From assembly GCF_030489605.1 (NCBI RefSeq), contig NZ_JAUKFY010000001.1, positions 372,001-436,000 on the forward strand: a stretch of DNA of 64,000 bases, read 5' to 3'. This document shows, piece by piece, positions 53,156 through 61,075 of the stretch. The translations under genes and the position numbers were made by a program. The DNA is from Brevibacillus laterosporus. Its GTDB lineage: Bacteria; Bacillota; Bacilli; Brevibacillales; Brevibacillaceae. Each line of letters begins with the position of its first letter. The stretch's first letter is position 1. Below the pieces are notes generated by a model. It saw only the letters and a program-made list of their open reading frames with translations, was not told the origin of the DNA and searched no databases.

Positions 53156-53728
53156 ATGAAAGAGGAGTTCTGGAAGGCGATAGTAGAATGCGATCCAAGT
53201 TATGATCAACTATTCTTTTATGGCCTTAGCACGACGGGTATCTTTTGCAAGCCGTCATGCAAATCAAGGACACCCAAAAGAGAGCATGTGAAGATTTATT
53301 ATGCGGCGTCCGATGCCATTGCTGCAGGTTTTCGTCCTTGCAAGCGCTGTAGACCATCAGAACCGACCTGGAAATCAGCGGAAGAAGATGCGGCGACTCG
53401 TTTGCTAGAGATGATTCACGATTGCTACAACCAACCCGTAACTCTGCGTGAAATGGCGTCACGTCTCTATGTGAGTCCTTTTTATTTGCAGCGTTGTTTT
53501 TCTCGTTGTATGAAGATAACGCCAGGAAAATATTTAACGCGCATCCGAATAGATGAAGCGAAGAAGCAACTACTAGAAACAGATCGAAATGTTTCAATGA
53601 TTGCAAGCAGAGTAGGTTTTCGTAATAGTGCCTATTTTGCCGCTGTTTTTCAAAAAGAAACAGGTTGTACACCTACTCAATACCGCTTACAGCAGAAGAA
53701 ACAGGGAAAAACAGGGACGACGCGCTAA
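53156..53728 (+). CDS. adaA: AdaA-like methylphosphotriester-DNA methyltransferase and activator
   Basis: 190 residues. The N-terminal Ada zinc-binding domain (about 1-75) has the four cysteines in GIFCKPSCKSRTP and RPCKRCRP, including the methyl acceptor. An AraC-type DNA-binding domain follows (LREMASRLYVSPFYLQRCFS; VSMIASRVGFRNSAYFAAVF). When methylated by a phosphotriester lesion it activates adaptive-response genes. GGAGGG precedes ATG 53156. In B. subtilis adaA is followed by adaB; here no O6-methylguanine transferase follows, and a terminator comes at once. Confidence 0.92.
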   Translation: MKEEFWKAIVECDPSYDQLFFYGLSTTGIFCKPSCKSRTPKREHVKIYYAASDAIAAGFRPCKRCRPSEPTWKSAEEDAATRLLEMIHDCYNQPVTLREMASRLYVSPFYLQRCFSRCMKITPGKYLTRIRIDEAKKQLLETDRNVSMIASRVGFRNSAYFAAVFQKETGCTPTQYRLQQKKQGKTGTTR

Positions 53729-53787
53729 GTGTATCTGCTGTAAAACGTGAGAACATACATATAAAAAAGAACAAAAGTACAGTTGAA

Positions 53788-53819
53788 GCGTTTCTGTATG
53801 CTGGCAGAAACGCCTTTTT
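53788..53819 (+). terminator. Intrinsic terminator after adaA
   Basis: Perfect 9-bp stem GCGTTTCTG (53788-53796) with CAGAAACGC (53805-53813), then CTTTTTG. Confidence 0.85.
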
Positions 53820-53838
53820 GTACGAGGAAAAGACAAAT

Positions 53839-53890
53839 AAAAAGCACCTCCTGTCATGTTGCGAAATTCGCAAACAAAGTGGTGCTTTTT
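53839..53890 (-). terminator. Terminator of the minus-strand membrane protein gene
   Basis: AAAAAGCACC (53839-53848) pairs with GGTGCTTTTT (53881-53890); an inner TTGCGAA/TTCGCAA hairpin is nested inside. T-runs exist on both strands, so it may be bidirectional. Confidence 0.75.
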
Positions 53891-53905
53891 GCCGTGTCTA
53901 CGTTT

Positions 53906-54424
53906 TTACCTTCTCTCACCCATGATGCGTTCTAAAAAATAATCGACTGTTACAGCTAATAGGCCGATAAATAAGGGAGTTAATGGTGTTAACAAGACAC
54001 CAGGAATCCATGTGGTATGCACGAGATAAAAAATGAAGGTCGTTGCTAAAATTTCAGGTATCAATTTCCAATTTCTTGAGATATGTAGTCTTTGCATTAT
54101 GTATAAAAGGACTGGTTCAAGAATTAGTTCGTACAGCATTAACATGAAAAAGGAGACGACTGCAAAGGAAACGAGTGTCCAGAAATCAGATTTGTCGACA
54201 AACATAGGAAATAGAGTGCCGACTGTCCAGAGAATCGCAACCAATAGAAACACGACGATGGCGCTTGAGAATAAAACCAGCAAAGTTGCAATAGCGATAG
54301 CTAGACCATTAATCCAGAATCCACCTTGCTGTCGATCCTCACTCGTCACAGCCCGTCGAAATAAAAAAAGTCCCGCTGTCGCACACAAGCCCACCAATAT
54401 GGCAAAAGTCATGTGATTTGTCAT
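53906..54424 (-). CDS. Multi-span membrane protein of unknown function
   Basis: 172 residues with about five hydrophobic segments (MTFAILVGLCATAGLFLF, LAIAIATLLVLFSSAIVVFL, FWTLVSFAVVSFFMLMLY, IPEILATTFIFYLVH, LTPLFIGLLAVTVDYFLE). One loop contains FRRAVTSEDRQQGGFWING. I do not recognise the family. AGGTGATG in front supports ATG 54424 over the GTG/ATG at 54436/54433. It stands alone on the minus strand, with the nitroreductase gene about 110 bases upstream in the same direction. Confidence 0.7.
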   Translation of the reverse strand: MTNHMTFAILVGLCATAGLFLFRRAVTSEDRQQGGFWINGLAIAIATLLVLFSSAIVVFLLVAILWTVGTLFPMFVDKSDFWTLVSFAVVSFFMLMLYELILEPVLLYIMQRLHISRNWKLIPEILATTFIFYLVHTTWIPGVLLTPLTPLFIGLLAVTVDYFLERIMGERR

Positions 54425-54532
54425 ATGTATCATCACCTACTATAAAAATAATACGTAGCAGGTGAGGAAAATGTTACAACAAAACGGGGAAAAATGTAAC
54501 CTTTTTGTAACCTTTCGAAATATGCCAAAGCT

Positions 54533-55096
54533 TTACTCGACCCAGGTTGTTTTTTGAGTGAAAGGCTTTCGAGCAGTTCGAGGTGTGGCTTCATCAGTTG
54601 GATAGCCAATAAATAGGGAACCAATCACTTTTTCTTGGTCAGACAGGGACAAGAAGGCTTTGAGACGTTCATCTCTAGCTAAACCTACACCGCGCGTACG
54701 CCACACAAAACCTAACCCTAGCTCAGAAGCCATCAGCCACATCGAATGAATAGCGCAGCTTACAGCATAATCATTATCAAGCGAAGAAGCCTCGTCACCT
54801 TCTATGATTTGTGATGTAGCGACTATAATGAGAGGGGTAGCCAGAACATTCTTCATGGACTCTTCTACTAAATGAGGTTTGGTAGGAAAGCGTTCAAGCA
54901 AGAAATCCTGAGCTAGCTGGTTAAACCGTTCCTTGGCAGCACCTTGAATGACATAGAAGTGCCAAGGCTCTCGCAAGCGATCATTGGGTGCTAATATAGC
55001 TGCTTCTAGTAATTGCTCAATTTTTTCTTTTTCTACAGGGCGGCCATCGTAGGCGCGTATCGCTTGACGCTGTTGTAATGTGTGTAAGAGGGACAT
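54533..55096 (-). CDS. Nitroreductase-family protein (YdjA-like)
   Basis: 187 residues. The start LHTLQQRQAIRAYDGRPVEK has the family (R)R(S)xRxY pattern; AAILAPNDRLREPWHFYVIQ and ELGLGFVWRTRG are the FMN-site segments. It should be an FMN-dependent NAD(P)H oxidoreductase. It is short, like the YdjA group, and lacks features that would identify BluB. AAAGG lies about 9 bases before ATG 55096. It is divergent from the cobalamin operon. Confidence 0.85.
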   Translation of the reverse strand: MSLLHTLQQRQAIRAYDGRPVEKEKIEQLLEAAILAPNDRLREPWHFYVIQGAAKERFNQLAQDFLLERFPTKPHLVEESMKNVLATPLIIVATSQIIEGDEASSLDNDYAVSCAIHSMWLMASELGLGFVWRTRGVGLARDERLKAFLSLSDQEKVIGSLFIGYPTDEATPRTARKPFTQKTTWVE

Positions 55097-55250
55097 GTTT
55101 TAACAACCTTTCTATAATATGTTAATTATGATACTGTATATTCAAATATATTTTCCTCTATGCATAAAAATAGAAGATTTCTAATAGTATGTCAGTATAC
55201 GATCTTCTTTCACCTCTTGTCCAGTCTCGTGTGGGCTAGATAGAAAAGTA

Positions 55251-55281
55251 TGGACAATAAAATGCAAATTGGATTATGATA
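55251..55281 (+). promoter_or_regulatory. Possible promoter of the cobalamin operon
   Basis: TGGACA (55251-55256) with TATGAT (55276-55281), spacer 19, just upstream of the cobalamin riboswitch. The spacing is long, so confidence is modest. Confidence 0.4.
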
Positions 55282-55304
55282 GAAGTAATCACATAAGCTT
55301 GGGA

Positions 55305-55465
55305 ATAAAGGAATTGTTACATGAGAAACGATTCACAAGGGGAAGTTGGTGAAAATCCAACACGGTCCCGCCACTGTAATTGGAGAGCCCGTTTTTGTCA
55401 CTGGATATTACAAATTTTCAGAAGGACGAAAAGGAGCAGATATTCCAAGAGTCAGGCTACCCTCT
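55305..55465 (+). ncRNA. Cobalamin (B12) riboswitch
   Basis: The core GGGGAAGTTGGTGAAAATCC, ACACGGTCCCGCCACTGTAA and the 3' part CCAAGAGTCAGGCTACC are all present in the correct order. It should reduce expression of the cbi operon when adenosylcobalamin is plentiful, through the terminator at 55570. Confidence 0.95.
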
Positions 55466-55569
55466 TTATTCTAACAACACCGTCAGACCTACGGTAGATG
55501 GGGAGGTGTTATGAGAGCAGTTTTGCTGCAGAAGGGGATTCCCTTTTCAAAAAATAACAAGCTCATCAT

Positions 55570-55616
55570 AACAGCACTTCTCACGTAAGTCAGACGGGGA
55601 AGCGCTGTTTTTTTTA
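55570..55616 (+). terminator. Riboswitch-linked terminator before cbiH60
   Basis: AACAGCACTTC (55570-55580) pairs with GAAGCGCTGTT (55599-55609) with one mismatch, followed by TTTTTTT. Confidence 0.8.
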
Positions 55617-55668
55617 TTGTATAAAAATGTAAGGTCGATTGCAAATAAGGATAGGGGGCTTGGAGTAG

Positions 55669-57465
55669 ATGGAGAAAGGAAAAATTCTACTAATTGGCTT
55701 TGGACCAGGACATCATGATCACATTACGCATCGGGCAAAAGAGGCTATCCTAGAATGCGAAGTGATAATTGGCTACAACACTTATGTAGATTTGATTAGA
55801 GAGCTAATTTCAGACAAAAGTGTCGTTCGTACTGGAATGACAGAAGAGGTTAGCCGTGCTCAAGAAGCGGTAAGATTGGCTGAGTTAGGTAAAGTTGTTG
55901 GCGTTATTTCTAGTGGGGATGCCGGGGTATACGGCATGGCCGGACTAGTTTATGAAGTCCTAGTAGAAAAAGGCTGGACGGAATCTGCTGGGGTGAAGGT
56001 AGAGGTTGTACCTGGTATTTCATCCATTCAGTCTTGCGCGTCTTTATTGGGTGCTCCAATCATGCATGACGCTTGCACAATCAGCTTGAGTGACCATCTT
56101 ACACCGTGGGAAACGATCGCTAAGCGTGTAGAAGCAGCCGCTTCTGCTGATTTTGTCATTGCGCTTTATAACCCGCGCAGTGGTCGCCGTACACGACAAA
56201 TTGTAGAAACACAGCAAATATTATTAAAATATCGTTCTCCAAAAACGCCTGTAGGAATCGTAAAAAGCGCCTATAGAGATCGAGAGCATGTTGTAATTAC
56301 AACACTCGAAGACATGCTGCAGCATGAAATTGGAATGCTGACAACAGTAATCATCGGGAACTCGACTACTTTTGTTTACGACCAAAAAATTATTACACCG
56401 CGCGGATATCAACGTAAATATACGTTAAATCGCATGGAACAACCGTTAAAACCTCATGAACGCTTACAGGAGAAGGCAGAGCCTTGGGCGCTTCACAGTC
56501 AGCCGCAGAGTGGGAATCCGGTATCTGAGTCATCTTCTGTGCAAGAAGCGGCTGTAGCGACGTCACCGCAGGCTACAATACAAGAAGCCCAGGTTTCTGA
56601 TTCCGCACCATCAGCGGCAATGGAAGCCCTTTCAAATCCCAGGCAATTCTCAGGAGAAGTAGAACAGAATTCTTTTCAGGCAGAGAGCTTTCAAGCTCCT
56701 AAACAAGCAGTGAAGGCCTTTCAATTAGCGATGGAAGCGCTTGCGTGCGTTGATGAAAAGACAGCCTTAGAACTAAATCAAGGTATCACTCCACCACCTC
56801 GCCCTTTTAGTGGAGTTGTTGATATTTTAGAGCTAGGCGTTTCGCCTGGTGTAGCTCGTAAGAATTTTACCTCTGAGCAAATGCGTCTACTGGCTGATTT
56901 GACCAAGGATGGCGGAGAAATGATGTACAGCATTGAGCATCAAATTATTCTTCGCTTACCACAGGTAGACCCAGAGCAGGTCACGCAACAATTAAGAGCA
57001 GTCGGCTTTCAATTGTTTCCGATCGGGGCTAGTGTGCAGGTGAAAGCTTGTGATTTTTGTGATTTAGAAAAGGATGAATCGATCCCTGTAGCTGAGGAAT
57101 TAGGCAGAAGATTAGATGGTCTGGCTGTGCCAAAGGATTTAAAAATTGGCTTTAACGGCTGCGGAATGGCTTGCTACGGTGCAGTTATGGAAGACATTGG
57201 TCTTGTATACCGGCGTGGCGCATATGATGTGTTTTTAGGTGGGAAGCGTATCGGACGTAACGCCCATCCTGGACAACGTATAGCTGAGGGAGTTCCAGAA
57301 GATCAAATTATTGGACTTGTAGAACGGATCGTGGATGAGTATAAGGCAAAAGGTCATATCGAGGAACGATTCCATAAATTCTTTAAACGCACAGGGCAGG
57401 TGCTTGAATACCGCTATCAGGAATTCGTAGCTCCATTGCAGATCGAAGAACCGTGTGGAGATTAA
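55669..57465 (+). CDS. cbiH60: CbiH60: cobalt-precorrin-3B C17-methyltransferase fused to an Fe-S domain
   Basis: 598 residues. Residues 1 to about 245 are a CbiH/CobJ methyltransferase (KILLIGFGPGHHDHITHRAK, VGVISSGDAGVYGMAGL, VVPGISSIQSCASLLGAPIM, FVIALYNPRSGRR). A low-complexity Gln/Ala/Ser linker spans about 250-385. The C-terminal part, about 385-598, resembles sulfite/nitrite reductase domains and carries C461, C464 (CDFC) and C498, C502 (CGMAC), which can hold a 4Fe-4S cluster. CbiH60 of B. megaterium has this same architecture and makes cobalt-precorrin-4 by ring contraction. AGGGGG precedes ATG 55669. First gene of the B12 operon. Confidence 0.93.
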   Translation: MEKGKILLIGFGPGHHDHITHRAKEAILECEVIIGYNTYVDLIRELISDKSVVRTGMTEEVSRAQEAVRLAELGKVVGVISSGDAGVYGMAGLVYEVLVEKGWTESAGVKVEVVPGISSIQSCASLLGAPIMHDACTISLSDHLTPWETIAKRVEAAASADFVIALYNPRSGRRTRQIVETQQILLKYRSPKTPVGIVKSAYRDREHVVITTLEDMLQHEIGMLTTVIIGNSTTFVYDQKIITPRGYQRKYTLNRMEQPLKPHERLQEKAEPWALHSQPQSGNPVSESSSVQEAAVATSPQATIQEAQVSDSAPSAAMEALSNPRQFSGEVEQNSFQAESFQAPKQAVKAFQLAMEALACVDEKTALELNQGITPPPRPFSGVVDILELGVSPGVARKNFTSEQMRLLADLTKDGGEMMYSIEHQIILRLPQVDPEQVTQQLRAVGFQLFPIGASVQVKACDFCDLEKDESIPVAEELGRRLDGLAVPKDLKIGFNGCGMACYGAVMEDIGLVYRRGAYDVFLGGKRIGRNAHPGQRIAEGVPEDQIIGLVERIVDEYKAKGHIEERFHKFFKRTGQVLEYRYQEFVAPLQIEEPCGD

Positions 57466-57478
57466 GGGGGGGAATTTT

Positions 57479-58471
57479 TTGAACGGAATACTTTTTATCG
57501 GTCATGGTAGCAGAGATGCCGAGGGAAACGAGCATCTTCTACAGTTTACACAGCGAGTTACTGAATTGTTACAGGAACAAACAGACGTGAAGCTGTATGA
57601 GACTTGTTTCTTGGAGTTGACCAGACCAACCATTATGCAGGGTGTTCAAAAAATAGTAGAACGTGGAGCTACCACTGTAGCAATGGTACCTTTAATGCTG
57701 TTTCAAGCAGCCCATGCTAAATTGCACATCCCGCATGAAATAGACGAAGCTAAAGCGAAATATCCTCATGTAGAATTTCGTTATGGGCGCCCCATAGGTG
57801 TTCACGAGGATATGGTGCAAATTTTGCGGGATCGTCTGCAAAATACAACTACCTATACACCGCTAGAACCGGCTAACAAGGATAGTGCCATTCTTTTAGT
57901 AGGTCGTGGTAGCAGTGATTCAGATGCAAACAGTGATCTTTGTAAAATAGCCCGCTTGCTGTGGGAGAGCACGGGGGTAGGTAACGTTGAAGTGGCGTAC
58001 ATGGGCGTTACCTATCCAACAGTGGAAGAAGGATTAGTCCGTTGTGTAAGACAGGGAGCTAAGCAGATTTATGTCCTTCCTTATTTGCTATTTACGGGTA
58101 TCCTGTTAAAACGTCTAGAAGAGAACTTACAACAGTTTCATCAGGACTTTCCGGATATACCTGCCTCAATGAGCGAGGCATTAGGCTTCCATGAACTGCT
58201 AGAACAAATTGTAGTAGATCGTTCTAAAGAAGCACTGCAGGGACGGGCATTAGCCAACTGTGATCTTTGTCAATTTAGAAAACTTGCTGTATTCGATCAT
58301 CACCACCACCATGACCATGATCACCACCATGACCATGATCACCATCATGACCATGATCATCACCATGCAAACGGACATAGCCATACCTCTGTATCCCAAA
58401 AGGAGCAGGCAACCTGTAGCAAGGAGTCTCAGGCTACAGAAGCTGACGTTAAACGGGGGGTACGTGTATGA
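57479..58471 (+). CDS. cbiX: CbiX, sirohydrochlorin cobaltochelatase, long form
   Basis: 330 residues. Two chelatase repeats are visible, each beginning with a (G)HGSRD or GRGSSDSD motif (FIGHGSRDAEGNEHLL; LLVGRGSSDSDANSDL). The tail has C261xxC264 (NCDLCQF), matching the Fe-S motif of the long CbiX form, and then a His/Asp-rich segment from H274 with about 17 histidines, probably for cobalt storage or buffering. It inserts cobalt into sirohydrochlorin, the entry to the anaerobic pathway. GGGGGG lies about 8 bases before TTG 57479. The frame extends to 57455 inside cbiH60. Confidence 0.94.
   Translation: MNGILFIGHGSRDAEGNEHLLQFTQRVTELLQEQTDVKLYETCFLELTRPTIMQGVQKIVERGATTVAMVPLMLFQAAHAKLHIPHEIDEAKAKYPHVEFRYGRPIGVHEDMVQILRDRLQNTTTYTPLEPANKDSAILLVGRGSSDSDANSDLCKIARLLWESTGVGNVEVAYMGVTYPTVEEGLVRCVRQGAKQIYVLPYLLFTGILLKRLEENLQQFHQDFPDIPASMSEALGFHELLEQIVVDRSKEALQGRALANCDLCQFRKLAVFDHHHHHDHDHHHDHDHHHDHDHHHANGHSHTSVSQKEQATCSKESQATEADVKRGVRV
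58304..58366 (+). repeat. Tandem 18-bp repeat encoding the CbiX His-rich tail
   Basis: Three copies of CACCACCATGACCATGAT (third with one base changed), followed by a partial copy. Each encodes HHHDHD. Such repeats can change copy number by slippage. Confidence 0.85.
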
Positions 58472-59238
58472 TCCTGTTTTTAGCAGGGACAAGTGATGCA
58501 CGCGAATTGGCTGTCCTTTTGAAATCGACTGGTGCTGATCTGCTGGCAACGGTTGTTACCGATTCTGCCGCTAAAAGCTTAGAGGACGAGGGAATTACGA
58601 CGCGAGTAGGAAGACTGCCATTAGCGGATATGATTGCCTTAGCCAAAGAACAGAAGGCGACAACCATTGTGGATGCAAGTCATCCTTTTGCAGAAGAAGC
58701 ATCTAAAAATGCTATGGCCTGCGCAGAAGAATTACAGCTTCCTTACATTCGGTATGAGAGGGAGACCCGTAGTTATGTTGACCATCCTAATGTGCTCATA
58801 GTGGAAAATTATGAACAAGCCGCATTGGAAGCAAAACAAAGAAAAGGCGTAGTGATGCTAACCACAGGAAGCAAAACGCTTGGCACGTTTACAAAGCATT
58901 TGCTAGGTGATCCTGAAATTCGTTTGATTGCACGAATGCTGCCACGTAAAGACAATATGGAAAAATGTGAAGAGTTAGGCGTAGAGCAAAAAAATATTAT
59001 TGCCATGCAAGGTCCTTTCTCTAAAGAATTGAATGCCGCTTTGTATACACAATATGGTGTTACTACAATGATTACAAAAGAAAGCGGTAAGGTAGGCGCT
59101 GTAGACGAGAAGTTGGCGGCAGCCCTAGAGCTTGGCATCTATACTATTATGATCGACAGACCGAAACTCGTGTATGGAGAGACGCATCACACATTTGATA
59201 GCGTTTTGAAAGCGTTAAGAACACAGGCTACGGTCTAA
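58468..59238 (+). CDS. cbiJ: Cobalt-precorrin-6A reductase
   Basis: 256 residues. The start MILFLAGTSDARELAVLL, then TIVDASHPFAEEASKNAM, LPYIRYERETR and VVMLTTGSKTLGTF are CbiJ/CobK signatures. It reduces the macrocycle of cobalt-precorrin-6A with NAD(P)H. Its ATG overlaps the cbiX stop (ATGA), so translation is coupled. GGGGGG serves the start. Confidence 0.95.
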   Translation: MILFLAGTSDARELAVLLKSTGADLLATVVTDSAAKSLEDEGITTRVGRLPLADMIALAKEQKATTIVDASHPFAEEASKNAMACAEELQLPYIRYERETRSYVDHPNVLIVENYEQAALEAKQRKGVVMLTTGSKTLGTFTKHLLGDPEIRLIARMLPRKDNMEKCEELGVEQKNIIAMQGPFSKELNAALYTQYGVTTMITKESGKVGAVDEKLAAALELGIYTIMIDRPKLVYGETHHTFDSVLKALRTQATV

Positions 59239-59270
59239 AAAATAACGGAACCAAAGAGGAGAGAAATCAT

Positions 59271-59936
59271 ATGTCATCGCAATTTCATACGGAGTTTAAA
59301 CCAATCACGATTCAACCACAAGAAATTGAATCAAAAAGTTTTGAAATGATTACAGAGGAGCTAGGTCCGCATCCTTTTACGGATGATCAGTATCGCGTAG
59401 TCCAACGCGTTATTCACGCAACAGCCGACTTTGATTTAGGGCGTAGCATGAAGTTTCATCCTGATGCAGTAGAAGCGGGCATTCGCGCTATTCAAGCCGG
59501 TGAACCAATTATTGCAGATGTTCAAATGGTTCAAGTAGGGATCAGTAAGCCGCGTCTAAAGGCGTTTGGTGGAGACGTGCATGTTTATATTTCTGATGCG
59601 GATGTCATGGAAAAAGCGAAAGCCGAGAATACAACTCGTGCCATTATCTCTATTCGCAAAGCTACGAGCCAAATTAAAGGTGGTATTTACGCGATTGGGA
59701 ATGCTCCTACTGCTTTGCTTGAATTGATTCGTCTTGTAAAAGAGGGGAAGGCCAACCCTTCATTGGTTATTGGCGTACCAGTTGGATTTGTATCTGCAGC
59801 CGAATCCAAAGAGGAATTAGCAAAGCTAGATATTCCATTTATCACGAACTTGGATCGCAAAGGCGGTAGCCCAGTTGCCGTGGCCGCGGTTAATGCGTTG
59901 TCCATTCTAGCAACAGAACGGAGCGAGCGTGCATGA
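59271..59936 (+). CDS. cbiC: Cobalt-precorrin-8 methylmutase
   Basis: 221 residues. The catalytic histidine is in VVQRVIHATADFDLGRSMKF; the motifs ADVQMVQVGISKPRL, GNAPTALLELIRLVKEGKA and VIGVPVGFVSAAESKEEL are typical. It moves the C11 methyl group to C12, giving cobyrinate. AGAGGAGAG precedes ATG 59271. It overlaps cbiD by 4 bases. Confidence 0.96.
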   Translation: MSSQFHTEFKPITIQPQEIESKSFEMITEELGPHPFTDDQYRVVQRVIHATADFDLGRSMKFHPDAVEAGIRAIQAGEPIIADVQMVQVGISKPRLKAFGGDVHVYISDADVMEKAKAENTTRAIISIRKATSQIKGGIYAIGNAPTALLELIRLVKEGKANPSLVIGVPVGFVSAAESKEELAKLDIPFITNLDRKGGSPVAVAAVNALSILATERSERA

Positions 59937-61075
59937 CTAATGCTAAGGTAGCGGAGGCAGAAAACGAGAAGCCACTTCGTCACGGATATACAACAGGTTC
60001 CAACGCTACCGCCGCCACGAAAGCTTCCCTGCTAGCCTTACTTAGCGGGGAAGAAGTTTCGGAGGTGGAAATTCTTTTGCCTAATAAGGATCGGGTTACG
60101 TTTCAAATGGTATCTCAGGAACGAGGAGACAATTGGGTGGAGACTGGTATCATCAAGGATGGTGGAGATGATCCAGATGCCACTCATAAGGCCCTAATTT
60201 TGTCACGTGTTTCTTGGCATGCAGATAGCGGTATTCATTTGGATGGCGGAATAGGTGTCGGTAGAGTTACAAAGCCCGGATTGCCGATTCCGGTAGGTGA
60301 AGCAGCGATTAATCCTGTTCCGCGGAAAATGATTAAGGGCGTTGTCCAAGAGCTTTTAGATCAATATGAAATAGAGGATCGTGGAGTCAGCGTTGTCATT
60401 TCAGTGCCGAATGGAGAAGAGATTGCTAAGAAAACGCTGAATGGACGGTTAGGAATCGTTGGAGGTATCTCCATTTTGGGGACTCGAGGAACGGTCGTAC
60501 CATTTTCAACGGCTGCTTACAAAGCATCGGTAGCTCAAGCTATTCAAGTAGCGAAGGCAAGCAACTGCCAAGCTATTGCCATTACAACAGGTGGACGCAG
60601 CGAAAAAACAGCGATGGAACTGTATCCGGATTGGCCAGAAGAATCATTTATTCAAATGGGAGATTTCGTGGGCTTTAGTGCGCTTATTGGCAAAAAACAA
60701 GGATTTACCCACATTTCCATGGTTGGAATGATGGGAAAACTCTCTAAGGTTGCACAAGGAGCAATGATGGTGCATTCCAAGGGATCTTCTGTTGATTTTG
60801 AATTTTTGGCGGAGGTAGCCAGAGAAGTCGGTGCAAGTGAAGAACATATTGCAGAAATACAGAGAGCCAACACGGCCATGCAGGTGGGCGAAATCATGAG
60901 CCAAGCGGGACACTCTGCTTTTTTTAACTTATTGGCATACAAATGCTCCGAACAAATCAATAAGCACGTCGGCGGAGGCATGGTTATAGAAACGGTGCTC
61001 ACCACATTGAAAGGCGAACTGTTGGGAAAGGCGGTAGTAAATGACACAGGTAACGATAATCGGGATCGGGGATGA
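59933..61075 (+). CDS. cbiD: Cobalt-precorrin-5B C1-methyltransferase
   Basis: 380 residues. The N-terminal LRHGYTTGSNATAATKASLL is diagnostic; DGGDDPDATHKALI, GIGVGRVTKPGLPIPVGEAA, NPVPRKMI and AITTGGRSEKTAM follow. CbiD occurs only in the oxygen-independent route and methylates C1. It overlaps cbiC by 4 bases and runs 35 bases into cbiET. Confidence 0.96.
   Translation: MTNAKVAEAENEKPLRHGYTTGSNATAATKASLLALLSGEEVSEVEILLPNKDRVTFQMVSQERGDNWVETGIIKDGGDDPDATHKALILSRVSWHADSGIHLDGGIGVGRVTKPGLPIPVGEAAINPVPRKMIKGVVQELLDQYEIEDRGVSVVISVPNGEEIAKKTLNGRLGIVGGISILGTRGTVVPFSTAAYKASVAQAIQVAKASNCQAIAITTGGRSEKTAMELYPDWPEESFIQMGDFVGFSALIGKKQGFTHISMVGMMGKLSKVAQGAMMVHSKGSSVDFEFLAEVAREVGASEEHIAEIQRANTAMQVGEIMSQAGHSAFFNLLAYKCSEQINKHVGGGMVIETVLTTLKGELLGKAVVNDTGNDNRDRG

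Noticed and set aside
54033-54416. 127-codon plus-strand ORF opposite the membrane protein gene
   Set aside because: Its composition mirrors the antisense hydrophobic gene and it has no convincing binding site.
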